Below are positions 1-8,671 of a DNA stretch of 64,000 nt, piece by piece. Source of the stretch: Nocardiopsis algeriensis (GTDB taxonomy: Bacteria > Actinomycetota > Actinomycetes > Streptosporangiales > Streptosporangiaceae). The first letter of the stretch is position 1, and the number at the start of each line of letters is the position of its first letter. The stretch lies in assembly GCF_014203695.1 (NCBI RefSeq), contig NZ_JACHJO010000007.1, positions 1-64,000 of the forward strand. Reading direction: 5' to 3'. The notes under the pieces were generated by a model. The model was not told the origin of the DNA and did no database searches. It saw only the letters and a list, made by a program, of their open reading frames with translations. The position numbers and the translations under genes were made by a program.

Positions 1-227
1 GCCAACGACGCCAACACCAACGCCAACTTCTCCGGCTGACCATGCGCGGGCACCACCACCGACACCGACAACACCGGACTCCACCCCCCGAGAGGAGGAG
101 GCGTGAGTACCGCGTGGTCGTTGCGCACGGCCCGGGGCTGGTCGGTGAAGTCGACATCACCGCGCGGCAGGGCGGGGGCGTCGCCGTCTGCGGGTGTCGG
201 GGCGGTCGAGGTGTCCAGGGCTGTCAA
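1..227 (-). CDS. family 2 glycosyltransferase, 5' part only (runs off left edge)
   Basis: This reading frame starts at a TTG whose last two bases begin the TGA stop of the upstream copy (TTGA overlap) and stays open to base 1, giving about 75 residues. A low-complexity leader of about 50 residues is followed by LSVSVVVPAHGQPEKLALVL, the classical first beta strand and loop of a GT2 (GT-A fold) glycosyltransferase. The catalytic DxD region lies outside the window. The overlap with the upstream glycosyltransferase gene points to one transcript and a shared role, probably surface polysaccharide or glycan assembly; the acceptor is unknown. The first 28 codons lie in the 368-bp tandem duplication, so the true start should be confirmed. 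Confidence 0.7.
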   Translation of the reverse strand, partial: MTALDTSTAPTPADGDAPALPRGDVDFTDQPRAVRNDHAVLTPPPLGGWSPVLSVSVVVPAHGQPEKLALVLASL

Positions 228-876
228 CGGTGTTCTCCCGTGTTCTGGGCCGCGGGCCGGCCGAAGGGGGCGGGTTCCCCTTCCAGCAGGGCGCTGAAGC
301 GCCGGCCGAACCACTGCCGGGCGTAGTTGTGCAGGAAGTAGGCCATGTCCTCGGACCAGGTGTGGCCGCCTCCGGTGCGGCGCAGCACGTAGCCGAGGCC
401 GTGCGTCCGGTAGACCCGGCCGCCGCCGCGGACGACGGCCAGGAGCAGCTGGGTGTCGACGGCGCGGGGAAGGGGGCGGAAGCCCCCGGTCTCCTCCAGC
501 ACCCCGCGGTCGGTGAAGTCGACATCACCGCGCGGCAGGGCGGGGGCGTCGCCGTCTGCGGGTGTCGGGGCGGTCGAGGTGTCCAGGGCTGTCAACGGTG
601 TTCTCCCGTGTTCTGGGCCGCGGGCCGGCCGAAGGGGGCGGGTTCCCCTTCCAGCAGGGCGCTGAAGCGCCGGCCGAACCACTGCCGGGCGTAGTTGTGC
701 AGGAAGTAGGCCATGTCCTCGGACCAGGTGTGGCCGCCTCCGGTGCGGCGCAGCACGTAGCCGAGGCCGTGCGTCCGGTAGACCCGGCCGCCGCCGCGGA
801 CGACGGCCAGGAGCAGCTGGGTGTCGACGGCGCGGGGAAGGGGGCGGAAGCCCCCGGTCTCCTCCAGCACCCCGCG
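141..876. repeat. perfect 368-bp direct tandem duplication
   Basis: Bases 141-508 and 509-876 are identical as far as I can read them. The 9-bp word GGTCGGTGA occurs at 140-148, 508-516 and 876-884, that is at both ends and at the junction, and the sequence diverges straight after the third copy. The unit covers the last roughly 94 codons of the glycosyltransferase ending at 592 and the first roughly 28 codons of the next glycosyltransferase. Microhomology of this size is typical of replication slippage or a recent duplication. An assembly artefact cannot be excluded. Confidence 0.9.
224..595 (-). pseudogene. chimeric ORF created by the tandem duplication
   Basis: The duplication fuses the N-terminal leader of the downstream glycosyltransferase (TTG start at 595) in frame to the last roughly 94 residues of the upstream one. 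The result is an open 123-codon frame ending in the same TGA as the duplicated tail (224-226). It lacks any nucleotide-sugar-binding core and is probably a by-product rather than a functional gene. Both parent genes stay intact on either side of it. Confidence 0.6.
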
Positions 877-2610
877 GTCGGTGAGGATGGTGCCGCCCGC
901 GACGAAGCGCGTGGAGGTCTCGGACTCGCGGCTGCGCCAGACGGTCACGTCCACCTCCTGGAGGTGGACGAAGTCCTGGCCGGTGCCCACCAGCTCGGCT
1001 CCGGAGTAGGTGCGGGCCAACAGCAGGTCGGCCAGGTGCTCGGGCCCGTACCAGTCGTCGTCGTCCCACTTGGCCACCAGCGTCCCCGACGCCCGGTCCA
1101 CCGCCTCGTTGAGCACCGCACCGAAAACGGTGCCGCCGTCGGCCTCGTGCACCACCAGCGGAATCCCCGTCTCCCCGAACTCGGCCACCGCCGAAGCCAC
1201 CTCCGGCAAAGAAACCGGAAAGCCGTGCAGAGCCAGCACCACCTCAAGGCGCACATGCCGCTGACGCGCGATCTGAGCCAACGCGAACCCCACCATCCCC
1301 GGACGCCGCGTACACAGCACCACCGACACCCGCGGCTCCGGCGGCACCGCAAGACCGACCTCGACCCCCAGGGCACGCCACCGCGCACGCACCCCGTGCG
1401 CACGCAGAGCCGCCCGACGCAACCGCACACTGTGCTCCTCACGACGCAGCCGGTCGGTCAGGTCCTCGTCCGAGGCCCCGGTGAGGAGGTCGGCCAGGGG
1501 GCGGCCGAGCCCGGCCGCCCAGGCGGGGACGGTTCCGCCGATCAGCGGCACCCCGCCGGCCGCCAGGGAGGCGACCGCGCGCACGGCGGCCGAGGGGCCG
1601 GTGTGCCCGGACCAGTCCACCCTGATCCCGCGCAGGTGGCGCAGGCGGGACAGGTCCACATCGGTGACGGTGCCGTCGGGCGCCACGGCCACCAGGTCCT
1701 TGCCGCCCTCCCGGACGACCGCGCGGTCCCCGTGGACGGTGAGCTCGCCCAGCGGCCCGTCCTCGGCCTTGCGGAAGCCGGCGGGGTTGACGGTGAGCTC
1801 GTCGATCGGAGCGACGGCGGACACCGGGTCGGGCCGCTCGCTCCACCTCCGGGCCGCCGCGAGCCCGTCGTTCCCGCCGATGTGCTCCCAGGAATCGGCC
1901 GCGGTGGTGTCGCGGTCCAGCACGGGAACCCTTTCGTCGGTCCACCCGGCGCGCGGTCCGGTGCCGCCCACGCGCAGGGCCAGGTCCCCGACCGGGGTGA
2001 CCCTGCGCAGCGGGACCGGTCCGGCCTCCTCCACGCCGCGGACACCGGTGTCGCCGGGACGCCACAGGGCGGCCTCGGGGCCGTGGAGGACGGCCAGGGG
2101 CGCCGTCGCGGGGCCGCGGCGGCGGGCCCGGGTGCCCTGTACGACGGCGTCGAGGACCTGCGGTGTCTCGACCCCGTTGGGGAAGAACAGCTCGCACACC
2201 CAGCCGCTGCGGTCCAGCCGCCGGACCCGGGCCTCCTGGAGGTCCCGCCACTGCCCCATGCCGGGGGAGGCCGGCAGCGGGGGCTCCTGGTGCCCGGGGG
2301 TCGCGAGCAGGGCGACGACGACGTGCGCGGCGCGCGGCAGGCCTGCGGCGGCGGTCAGGGCGCGGTGCAGATCGGTCGGGGCCGCCGCGACGACGGCCAC
2401 CAGCCCGACCTCCGCGCCCAGGCCGCGCTCCCAGGCACCCTCGACCTCGAAGGAGCCGGACACCGCCAGGGAGTCCAGATCCAGGATCCGGTCGAGGGGA
2501 CCCAGGGGCAGGCCGTCCAGGGCGGCGCGGCTCTCGGTTCCGGTGTGGCACAGGAGGGCGACCTCTGTGCCTCGGGCGCGCAGGGCGCCCCGAAGGAGGG
2601 TGGTGATCAT
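592..2610 (-). CDS. large glycosyltransferase, GT2-like C-terminal domain
   Basis: This 672-residue protein has an unassigned N-terminal region of about 400 residues followed by a GT-A glycosyltransferase domain. The domain opens with PRVSVVLCTRRPGMVGFAL near residue 410 and carries the metal-binding acidic motif KWDDDDWYGP near residue 515. It should transfer a sugar from a nucleotide-sugar donor in the cytoplasm, but donor and acceptor cannot be read from the sequence. The ATG has a GAGG seven bases upstream. It lies between a membrane-anchored methyltransferase gene and a second GT2 gene in the same direction, a typical polysaccharide or glycan-modification cluster. Its last 94 codons are duplicated downstream. 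The N-terminal half may be a second, degenerate glycosyltransferase fold. Confidence 0.8.
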   Translation of the reverse strand: MITTLLRGALRARGTEVALLCHTGTESRAALDGLPLGPLDRILDLDSLAVSGSFEVEGAWERGLGAEVGLVAVVAAAPTDLHRALTAAAGLPRAAHVVVALLATPGHQEPPLPASPGMGQWRDLQEARVRRLDRSGWVCELFFPNGVETPQVLDAVVQGTRARRRGPATAPLAVLHGPEAALWRPGDTGVRGVEEAGPVPLRRVTPVGDLALRVGGTGPRAGWTDERVPVLDRDTTAADSWEHIGGNDGLAAARRWSERPDPVSAVAPIDELTVNPAGFRKAEDGPLGELTVHGDRAVVREGGKDLVAVAPDGTVTDVDLSRLRHLRGIRVDWSGHTGPSAAVRAVASLAAGGVPLIGGTVPAWAAGLGRPLADLLTGASDEDLTDRLRREEHSVRLRRAALRAHGVRARWRALGVEVGLAVPPEPRVSVVLCTRRPGMVGFALAQIARQRHVRLEVVLALHGFPVSLPEVASAVAEFGETGIPLVVHEADGGTVFGAVLNEAVDRASGTLVAKWDDDDWYGPEHLADLLLARTYSGAELVGTGQDFVHLQEVDVTVWRSRESETSTRFVAGGTILTDRGVLEETGGFRPLPRAVDTQLLLAVVRGGGRVYRTHGLGYVLRRTGGGHTWSEDMAYFLHNYARQWFGRRFSALLEGEPAPFGRPAAQNTGEHR

Positions 2611-2654
2611 CGGGGACCTCGGGGTGGAGTGGCTCGGTTGTCCGGGAGCGGGGC

Positions 2655-3689
2655 TCAGATGCTCTTGCGGCTGAACACGTGCGCGCCCTTCTCCGCGGCT
2701 TCCTCGGTGCGGTGCAGTTCGGGGTACTCGGCCAGCCAGCGTTCGCCGAGGGCGCGCTCGTCGGGCCGGTCGGCGTCGTCGAGGACGAACACGGCGTCCT
2801 CGGTGCAGTGCGGGAGCAGCCGGGGCACCGCGGGGTAGCGGGCCTGCAGGCCGGTGGCGGCGGGCGGACCGTCGACGAACACCAGACCGACCCCCTGGAG
2901 GTCGGCCAGGGCCGAGGTGTCGTACCAGCGGTCGGCGGTGGTGCGCTCCTCGCCGTCGACGGTGACCGTGGCGGGATCGATCTCCACGAGCGGGGCGTGG
3001 CGGATCTCGACGATGTCACCGAGCCCGTGGGAGGCCACCATCGCGCGGCTGAGTTCGGCATAGCGGGCGTCGTGTTCGAGGGCGACGAGACGGCCGGTCC
3101 CCACCCGGCGCAGGGCGTGACCGATCCAGACGCTGGAGGATCCGCTGCCGCACTCGACGACCGTCCCGGGGCGCATGCGTTCGATGTGGCCCACGAGGAT
3201 CCGGAGCACGTCGGGAGAGGCGGCCCAGCCGCGCAGCGGCGGCAGGAAAGGGCCGGCTCCGAGGTGGTCGCGCAGTTCTGTCCAGGCGACCTGCTGCTCG
3301 TAGTCGTTGCGACCCTGGACCTCGACGGCGCGGCGGACGCCTCTGCCGATCTCGGAGACCGCCGTGTCCCGGGCCCGGGTGATGTGCCCGCGTACGCCCT
3401 CCATCACCTCGACCGTCTCCACGCGGTTCTGCCCGAGCGCCTCGGTGACCCGGTGGGCGTGCTCCTCGACCTCCTTCTGCAGGTCGCGCACGGCCCGGCG
3501 CAGCGTCACCGTCCCCGCCCCGAGGGCGCACACGAGGGCTCCGACCGCTGCCACGGCGGCGAGGGTGAGCGCGTCCATCCAGGTCACGGCGCCCCGGGCG
3601 GCGAGGACGACGAGGACGAGGACGGCAACCGCACCGACCGCTGCGGCTGCCGTCAGCAGGGGGAGGAGACGGCGGCGAAGGGAGCGCAT
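2655..3689 (-). CDS. membrane-anchored class I SAM-dependent methyltransferase
   Basis: The 344-residue product has two hydrophobic segments near residues 8-30 and 38-60, then an alpha-helical linker, then a Rossmann-type methyltransferase domain. VECGSGSSSVWIG near residue 175 is the SAM-binding glycine-rich loop, and VFVDGPPAATG together with FVLDDADRPDE resembles Methyltransf_24 proteins. The start is set at the ATG preceded by GGAGG ten bases upstream; the longer open frame extends into non-coding sequence. It probably methylates a glycan or small molecule at the membrane, in concert with the two glycosyltransferases downstream. The substrate is unknown. Confidence 0.78.
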   Translation of the reverse strand: MRSLRRRLLPLLTAAAAVGAVAVLVLVVLAARGAVTWMDALTLAAVAAVGALVCALGAGTVTLRRAVRDLQKEVEEHAHRVTEALGQNRVETVEVMEGVRGHITRARDTAVSEIGRGVRRAVEVQGRNDYEQQVAWTELRDHLGAGPFLPPLRGWAASPDVLRILVGHIERMRPGTVVECGSGSSSVWIGHALRRVGTGRLVALEHDARYAELSRAMVASHGLGDIVEIRHAPLVEIDPATVTVDGEERTTADRWYDTSALADLQGVGLVFVDGPPAATGLQARYPAVPRLLPHCTEDAVFVLDDADRPDERALGERWLAEYPELHRTEEAAEKGAHVFSRKSI

Positions 3690-4330
3690 GGGCGGAATAC
3701 CTCCACGGGAGACTCGGAACCGGCGGGGGCCGCCGGCCGGGGGACGGCGAGGCGCCGCGGCCCGCACACCCGACCGGGGTCGTCCGGCGGGGCAGGAAAG
3801 GGTTCGGGAAAACACAGCGGCTCTCCCGAACAAGGAAACACCCAGAAAGGACATCCAAAAACCGGAGCGGCGGCAATTCCCCCGTTGTTCATCGACACAT
3901 CACCCTAACCTCCGCGTTCCGATCTCCGGTGTTCGCCGGGACGGGTGTCCTCCCTGGACAACGCGGGAATCGTCCTGTGACCTATGAGCCTCTCAAGACG
4001 CCGGACAAGGCGGCACGGGACAGTCCCCCGAAGGGTGTCTTCCGATGACGCGGGGGCCGGATTTTCCCTGGCACATCGAGAACTTCGGTGAAGACCGGGA
4101 GAACACCCCGAAAACACATCGAAACGATTTTCCTGCCGTCGGCCGCCGTGCGTGCGCGCCGCCGGACCGGAGATCGCTCCCGGCGGTGTCGGCGGCGCGC
4201 CTTTTCTCTCCGCGCCCGGGTGTCGAGTGCCTGGCATCGGGTAGCGAGACGCTCGACTGATAGCTTGCTGCTAGCGATCCCATCGCTGCTGAACACGACG
4301 AATCCCGTCATTGGAAAGGTGCGTCAGAGG
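3690..4330. other. divergent intergenic region, no gene seen
   Basis: About 640 bp separate the methyltransferase and sodA starts. Base composition is less GC-rich than the flanking genes and stops are frequent in the plausible frames. It must hold both promoters. The only structure I can point to is the inverted repeat listed at 4273-4287. Confidence 0.6.
4273..4287. promoter_or_regulatory. candidate operator upstream of sodA
   Basis: AGCGAT-CCC-ATCGCT is a perfect 6-bp inverted repeat 43 bp before the sodA ATG, placed where a repressor could cover the promoter or transcript start. No regulator can be named from sequence alone. Confidence 0.35.
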
Positions 4331-4945
4331 ATGTCTGCGCCGTACTCGCTTCCTGAACTGCCCTACGACTACGCGGCCCTGGAGCCGTGGATCTCCGGCA
4401 AGATCATGGAGCTGCACCACGACAAGCACCACGCCGCCTACGTCGCCGGTGCCAACACGGCCCTGGAGCAGATGGCGGAGGCCCGCGAGGCCGGGAACTT
4501 CGGCACCGTGAACCTGCTCCAGAAGAACCTGGCGTTCAACCTGGGCGGCCACGTCAACCACAGCGTGTTCTGGAAGAACCTCTCCCCCGAGGGCGGCGAC
4601 AAGCCCGAGGGTGAGCTGGGTGCCGCCATCGACGACCAGTTCGGCTCCTTCGACGCCTTCCGCGCCCACTTCGGCGCCGCGGCGACCGGCATCCAGGGCT
4701 CGGGCTGGGCCATCCTGGCCTGGGACTCGCTGGGTGGCCGCCTGGTCATCGAGCAGCTCTACGACCAGCAGGGCAACGTCCCCGTCGGCACGGTCCCGCT
4801 GCTCATGCTGGACATGTGGGAGCACGCCTTCTACCTCCAGTACCAGAACGTGAAGGCCGACTACGTCAAGGCCTTCTGGAACGTCATCAACTGGGCCGAC
4901 GTCCAGGAGCGCTTCGAGGCCGCCCGCAAGGTCCAGATCGGCTAG
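4331..4945 (+). CDS. sodA: superoxide dismutase, Mn/Fe family
   Basis: This 204-residue cytoplasmic enzyme dismutates superoxide to oxygen and peroxide. Family landmarks are [20 protein letters not shown] at the N-terminus, the first metal-ligand helix [29 protein letters not shown], and the C-terminal [13 protein letters not shown] with the Asp and His ligands. GGH in the second helix is commoner in Mn-selective enzymes, but metal choice cannot be settled by eye. The ATG at 4331 is chosen because family homology begins immediately after it; a longer open frame upstream has no homology. A GGAAAGG lies about 10 bases upstream. The gene stands alone and is followed by the modular repeat region. 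Confidence 0.96.
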   Translation: MSAPYSLPELPYDYAALEPWISGKIMELHHDKHHAAYVAGANTALEQMAEAREAGNFGTVNLLQKNLAFNLGGHVNHSVFWKNLSPEGGDKPEGELGAAIDDQFGSFDAFRAHFGAAATGIQGSGWAILAWDSLGGRLVIEQLYDQQGNVPVGTVPLLMLDMWEHAFYLQYQNVKADYVKAFWNVINWADVQERFEAARKVQIG

Positions 4946-5091
4946 CTCCCATCTGAGCCGGGCTGAAGCGCAGCGGAGGCCCCGAACAAAAAACCTGTGG
5001 CCGAAGGCCATCCGTTGAGGGTGGTGGCGGGCGACGGGCGGGCCGAAGCACCGGTCACCCGCAAGCCCACCCGCGCCCCAGGGGGTGTGCC

Positions 5092-5188
5092 GTGAGGGCG
5101 CCGGCGGGATTCTGCAGGAGCGGAGCGAACATCCGAGGAACGAGGATGTGAGCGCAGCGACGAAGAACCCCGCCCTGAAGGCGCCCGA
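5092..5188. repeat. 97-bp hairpin repeat unit C1
   Basis: Arms ACATCC (5129-5134) and GGATGT (5144-5149) flank the nine-base loop GAGGAACGA. The unit ends in a second short GC-rich hairpin around CTGAA. Confidence 0.8.
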
Positions 5189-5227
5189 ACCGGGGCCGAA
5201 GCGAAGCGGAGGCCCCAAGCAAGCACA

Positions 5228-5324
5228 GTGAGGGCGCCGGCGGGGTTCTGCAGGAGTGGAGTGAACACGCGAGGAACGAGCGTGTGAGCGCAGCGACGAA
5301 GAACCGCGCCCGAAAGGCGCCCGA
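5228..5324. repeat. 97-bp hairpin repeat unit C2
   Basis: The unit has the same length and backbone as C1, but the arms read ACACGC (5265-5270) and GCGTGT (5280-5285) around the same loop GAGGAACGA. Two base pairs have changed on both sides, so pairing is preserved. Confidence 0.8.
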
Positions 5325-5332
5325 GCAAGCAC

Positions 5333-5370
5333 AGCGGCGCCGCCCCTTCGGGGGCGGCGCCGCTTCTTCT
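5333..5370 (+). terminator. 14-bp stem, UUCG-loop terminator
   Basis: A perfect 14-bp stem (5333-5346 with 5351-5364) is capped by TTCG and followed by TCTTCT. It closes the sodA and repeat region before the SGNH hydrolase gene. Confidence 0.85.
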
Positions 5371-5673
5371 CGCCTGGTCACAACGCCAGGCGCCCGGCCC
5401 CGGACCGCGTGCCTTCACTCTGGTCTCCCCCGTTACTCTCCCGGCCGGGGTTCATCGCTTCCGTACAGGTCCCACCAGATGAGGCCGCACATCTTTGTGG
5501 AATCTCCCTCATGACGCGGGGCCCCGGGGCGAGGCAGAGTGGAAGCGCTTCCCCGGCACCGGAGGAAGGGACCGACCCAGCGGGATTGGCCGCCGCTGGG
5601 CCGGTCCCTCCGCGGCCTCCCAACGGTAGGCTTTCGGGACGAAAGCCGTCCGAACTGCCAGGAGGGGTGGGCC
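5371..5673. other. intergenic region before the SGNH hydrolase
   Basis: About 300 bp without a convincing gene. It should hold the hydrolase promoter, but no clear -35/-10 pair or operator stands out. Confidence 0.5.
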
Positions 5674-6933
5674 GTGCCAGCTCGTGGCGACGAACCGGAC
5701 AAGCCGGAGGAGATCTCCGAGAAGGCGCCGGAGCAGGCGCCCGAGGAGAGCCCCGAGGAGGCCCCTGCGGCCGAGGAGCCGGAGGCCGCCCCCAGCCGGA
5801 GGCGCCGCGGTCCCCGCATCGCCACCCTCGTCTCGGTGGCCATGGTCCTGGTCCTGGTCGCCGCCCTGGCCGTCCCCTCCTCACGCGAGGGGCTGCAGTC
5901 CCTGTGGTGCGGCGTCGTCGGCGGTGTGTGCCCCGAGGACGAGCTTCCTCCGATCTCCGAGGAGGAGGAGACCGACTGGCGCGTGCGCCTGGCCCCCGAG
6001 GAAGCCGCCCTGTGGGGGAACTACGTCGCCCTGGGCGACTCCTACTCCTCCGGCGACGGCGCGGGCGACTACGACCCGGAGACCGCCGTCAAGGGGGGCT
6101 GCTGGCGCTCGCAGAACGCCTACCCGCGCATCATCGAGGAGGAGTTCGCGTTCGCCGGGACACTGGCCTTCTACGCGTGCAGCAGCCACAAGGGCTCGGA
6201 CCTGCTCGGCGAGATCGGCACCCCCGAGTCCCAGTTGGAGCGGGTCACCGAGCACACGTCACTGGTGACCCTCGGGATCGGCGGCAACGACCTCGGGTTC
6301 ATCCCCGTCCTGCGCACCTGCATCGTGCGGATGCCGCTGCTGGACAGCGGTGTCTGCACCGAGCAGGACGGCGACATCGAGAAGCGCATGGACAAGTTCG
6401 AGGAGACGCTCACCACGGTGCTGGAGGAGATCCGCGACCGCGCACCCGACGCCCGCGTCCTCGTGCTCGGCTATCCGCGGATGTTTCCCGAGGAACCGCC
6501 CACGATGTACTACACGCTGACCGTCAGCGACCAGCTGTGGCTGAACGAGGTCGCCGAGGAGTTCAACGACCGCATCCGCGACGTGGCCTACCGGGTCGAC
6601 GGCCGCGTCTACGGCTCGCGCTCCACCGGCAGCGTCGAGTACGTCAACACCTTCTCGGCGCTCAGCGGCCACGAGGTCAGTGCCGAGGACGCCTGGCTGA
6701 ACGGGATCGTGCTCGGGCCGTTCGGCGGGGGGCTGCGCGTGGACCGGGCGAGCTTCCACCCGACCGCCCAGGGCCAGCTCTCCATCGCCGACCGGGTGCG
6801 CGGACAGATCGAGGAGGGGCCCGAGCGGGTGCTCCACGTCTCCCGGGAGACCCTGGAGCGCGTGGACGAGGAGCTGCTGCTCTCGGAGCTGGGCGGTCCG
6901 CTCGACCCCGTCCGGGAGACCGACGCCTCCTGA
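5674..6933 (+). CDS. membrane-anchored SGNH/GDSL hydrolase (lipase/esterase)
   Basis: The 419-residue protein has an acidic, proline-rich cytoplasmic head of about 50 residues, one transmembrane helix (ATLVSVAMVLVLVAALAVP) and an extracellular SGNH domain. Block I is ALGDSYSSGDG with the nucleophilic Ser. GIGGNDLGF supplies the oxyanion Gly and Asn, and RASFHPTAQGQ carries the catalytic His. Cysteines are spaced as in secreted actinomycete SGNH lipases. The GTG at 5674 is chosen for its GGAGGGG six bases upstream and because coding character starts there. Substrate is inferred only to be an ester at the cell surface. Confidence 0.88.
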   Translation: MPARGDEPDKPEEISEKAPEQAPEESPEEAPAAEEPEAAPSRRRRGPRIATLVSVAMVLVLVAALAVPSSREGLQSLWCGVVGGVCPEDELPPISEEEETDWRVRLAPEEAALWGNYVALGDSYSSGDGAGDYDPETAVKGGCWRSQNAYPRIIEEEFAFAGTLAFYACSSHKGSDLLGEIGTPESQLERVTEHTSLVTLGIGGNDLGFIPVLRTCIVRMPLLDSGVCTEQDGDIEKRMDKFEETLTTVLEEIRDRAPDARVLVLGYPRMFPEEPPTMYYTLTVSDQLWLNEVAEEFNDRIRDVAYRVDGRVYGSRSTGSVEYVNTFSALSGHEVSAEDAWLNGIVLGPFGGGLRVDRASFHPTAQGQLSIADRVRGQIEEGPERVLHVSRETLERVDEELLLSELGGPLDPVRETDAS

Positions 6934-6940
6934 GGCCGGC

Positions 6941-6972
6941 GGTCGTGCCCCGCCCTCCGGCGGGGCACGACC
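6941..6972. terminator. bidirectional terminator between convergent genes
   Basis: A 14-bp perfect stem with loop CTCC lies between the stop codons of the SGNH hydrolase (+) and rocD (-). Confidence 0.85.
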
Positions 6973-6976
6973 CGTG

Positions 6977-8287
6977 TCAGCGCCCGGCCCGCAGGTCGGC
7001 GACGACCTCGGCGAAGCGGTCCAGACCCCAGTTCAGGTCCTCCTCGGAGATCACCAGCGGTGGTGACATGCGCACCGTGGAGCCGTGGGTGTCCTTGACC
7101 AGGACGCCCTTGCGGGCGAGCCGCTCGCACAGCTCCCTGCCGGTGGCCAGCGCGGGGTCGACGTCGATCCCCGCCCACAGGCCGATGCTGCGCGCGGACA
7201 CGACGCCGTCGCCGACCAGCCCCCTCAGCCTCCGGGCGAGCACATCGCCCAGGCGCCGGGCGTTCTCCAGGTAGGGGCCCTCGGTCAGCATCCGCACGAC
7301 CGTCCGGCCCACCGCCCCGGCGAGCGGGTTTCCGCCGAAGGTGCTGCCGTGCTGGCCGGGCTGGATGACCCCGAGCACGTCCTCGTCGGCCACCATCGCC
7401 GACACCGGCAGGATGCCTCCTCCCAGGGCCTTGCCGAACAGGTAGGCGTCGGGGACCACCCCGGTGTGCTCGCAGGCCCGGACGGTACCGGTGCGGCCGA
7501 GCCCGGACTGCACCTCGTCGGCGATGAGGAGCACGCGGTTGCGGTCGCAGATCTCGCGGATCCTGGGCAGGTAGTCCTCGGGCGGCACGATCACCCCGGC
7601 CTCGCCCTGGACCGGCTCGATCAGGACGGCGACGGTGGTGTCGTCGACGGCCTCCTCCAGCGCCTCGGCGTCCCCGTAGGGAACGGAGCGGAAGCCGGGC
7701 GTGTAGGGGCCGAAGCCGCCGCGTGCCTCGGGGTCGGAGGAGAACGAGACGATGGTGGTGGTGCGGCCGTGGAAGTTCATCCCCGCCACGACGATGGTCG
7801 CCCGGCCGATCGGCACGCCCTTGACCTCGTAGCCCCACTTGCGGGCGACCTTGATGCCGGTCTCCACGGCCTCGGCGCCGGTGTTCATCGGCAGGACCTT
7901 CTCCTTGCCGACCATGGCGGAGAGCGCGGCGACCCAGGGCCCGAACTGGTCGTTGTGGAAGGCGCGGCTGGTGAGTGTCACCCGGTCGAGCTGGCGGTGC
8001 GCCGCCTCCAGCAGGTCGGGGTTGCGGTGCCCGAAGTTCATGGCCGAGTATCCGGCCAGGCAGTCCAGATATCTCCTGCCCTCGGTGTCCGTCACCCAGG
8101 CGCCCTCTCCCTCGGCGACGACGACGGGCAGGGGGGAGTAGTTGTGTGCCGAGTGCGCCCGGGCGAGGGCGATGTGCTCCTCACCGGAGAGCGGTGCCCC
8201 CTCGGCGGCTCCGGCGCGGTCTGCGGGTGCGATTCCTCCGGGATCCCCGGAAGGGTGCTGCTGTCCCAGGTTCTGGGTCGTGCTCAT
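6977..8287 (-). CDS. rocD: ornithine--oxo-acid aminotransferase
   Basis: This 436-residue class III PLP aminotransferase converts ornithine and 2-oxoglutarate to glutamate semialdehyde in arginine/ornithine catabolism. Family features are HNYSPLPVVVAEGEGAWVTD near the N-terminus, MNTGAEAVETGIKVARKWGY, IEPVQGEAG, IADEVQSGLGRTG and the PLP-lysine region FGKALGGGILPVSA. The ATG at 8287 precedes the family homology and has GGAG about eight bases upstream; an in-frame extension to 8368 lacks a good site. The gene is monocistronic and faces away from the acyl-CoA ligase. Confidence 0.93.
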   Translation of the reverse strand: MSTTQNLGQQHPSGDPGGIAPADRAGAAEGAPLSGEEHIALARAHSAHNYSPLPVVVAEGEGAWVTDTEGRRYLDCLAGYSAMNFGHRNPDLLEAAHRQLDRVTLTSRAFHNDQFGPWVAALSAMVGKEKVLPMNTGAEAVETGIKVARKWGYEVKGVPIGRATIVVAGMNFHGRTTTIVSFSSDPEARGGFGPYTPGFRSVPYGDAEALEEAVDDTTVAVLIEPVQGEAGVIVPPEDYLPRIREICDRNRVLLIADEVQSGLGRTGTVRACEHTGVVPDAYLFGKALGGGILPVSAMVADEDVLGVIQPGQHGSTFGGNPLAGAVGRTVVRMLTEGPYLENARRLGDVLARRLRGLVGDGVVSARSIGLWAGIDVDPALATGRELCERLARKGVLVKDTHGSTVRMSPPLVISEEDLNWGLDRFAEVVADLRAGR

Positions 8288-8671
8288 CCAGCCACTCCGA
8301 TCACCATTGACCGATGTCAGACAGGTAGATACCCATCGCCGGGGCGGGTGGCACCCCCGCGCGGGCAATGGTCAAAAGTTGAACAGACGCCGGGCGGTCC
8401 CACAAGGGGTGGTCCTTCTCACAGGCGCGGGACATGCCTGGAATCCGACCGTTCGACCCCTTCTGAGCGCGCCCTCCGCACCCTTTGTGAGCTGCGGGGA
8501 GTATGTCGGTGACGCGGTCCACAGCCCCCGGCATCGGTCTGCGGGGCCTTCGAGGGATACGGTCGGCACACAGCCGGACCAGCCGCACCGCGTTCCCACC
8601 CCCGAACGCCCTTTCCCCGCCTCCGCGAGCTCAGCCGTGGACGGCTCCGTTCCACGTCAGGGAGGTCAGAC
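8288..8671. other. divergent intergenic region rocD/acyl-CoA ligase
   Basis: This 384-bp spacer holds both promoters. The word TTGACC near 8306 and the oppositely oriented GGTCAA near 8374 form a loose, widely spaced inverted pair beside the rocD start. No gene is evident. Confidence 0.4.

Larger units (their letters stand above)
4950..5332. repeat. modular intergenic repeat region, copy 1
   Basis: This stretch after sodA shares several modules with 21640-21990. They are a 47-bp block beginning GGCCGAAGGCC (4998-5044), a block with CCGAAGCACCGGTCACCCGC, CCCCAGGGGGTGTGCCGTG, and two copies of a 97-bp unit (5092-5188 and 5228-5324). GAAGCGAAGCGGAGGCCCC joins them. No convincing protein is encoded. 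Each 97-bp unit has one hairpin with complementary base changes between copies and a second GC-rich hairpin at its end (GCGCC-N5-GGCGC or similar). Confidence 0.85.

Noticed and set aside
562..2838. 758-codon plus-strand ORF over the glycosyltransferase region
   Set aside because: Antisense shadow of the minus-strand glycosyltransferase. Its translation is low-complexity Gly/Arg/Pro without motifs, and the true strand carries clear GT2 motifs.
4271..5332. Minus-strand ORF across sodA and the repeat region
   Set aside because: Antisense to sodA. Frames that stay open through the repeats (for example FVAALT-like peptides) are by-products of the repeat, and the compensatory arm changes argue for structure rather than protein.
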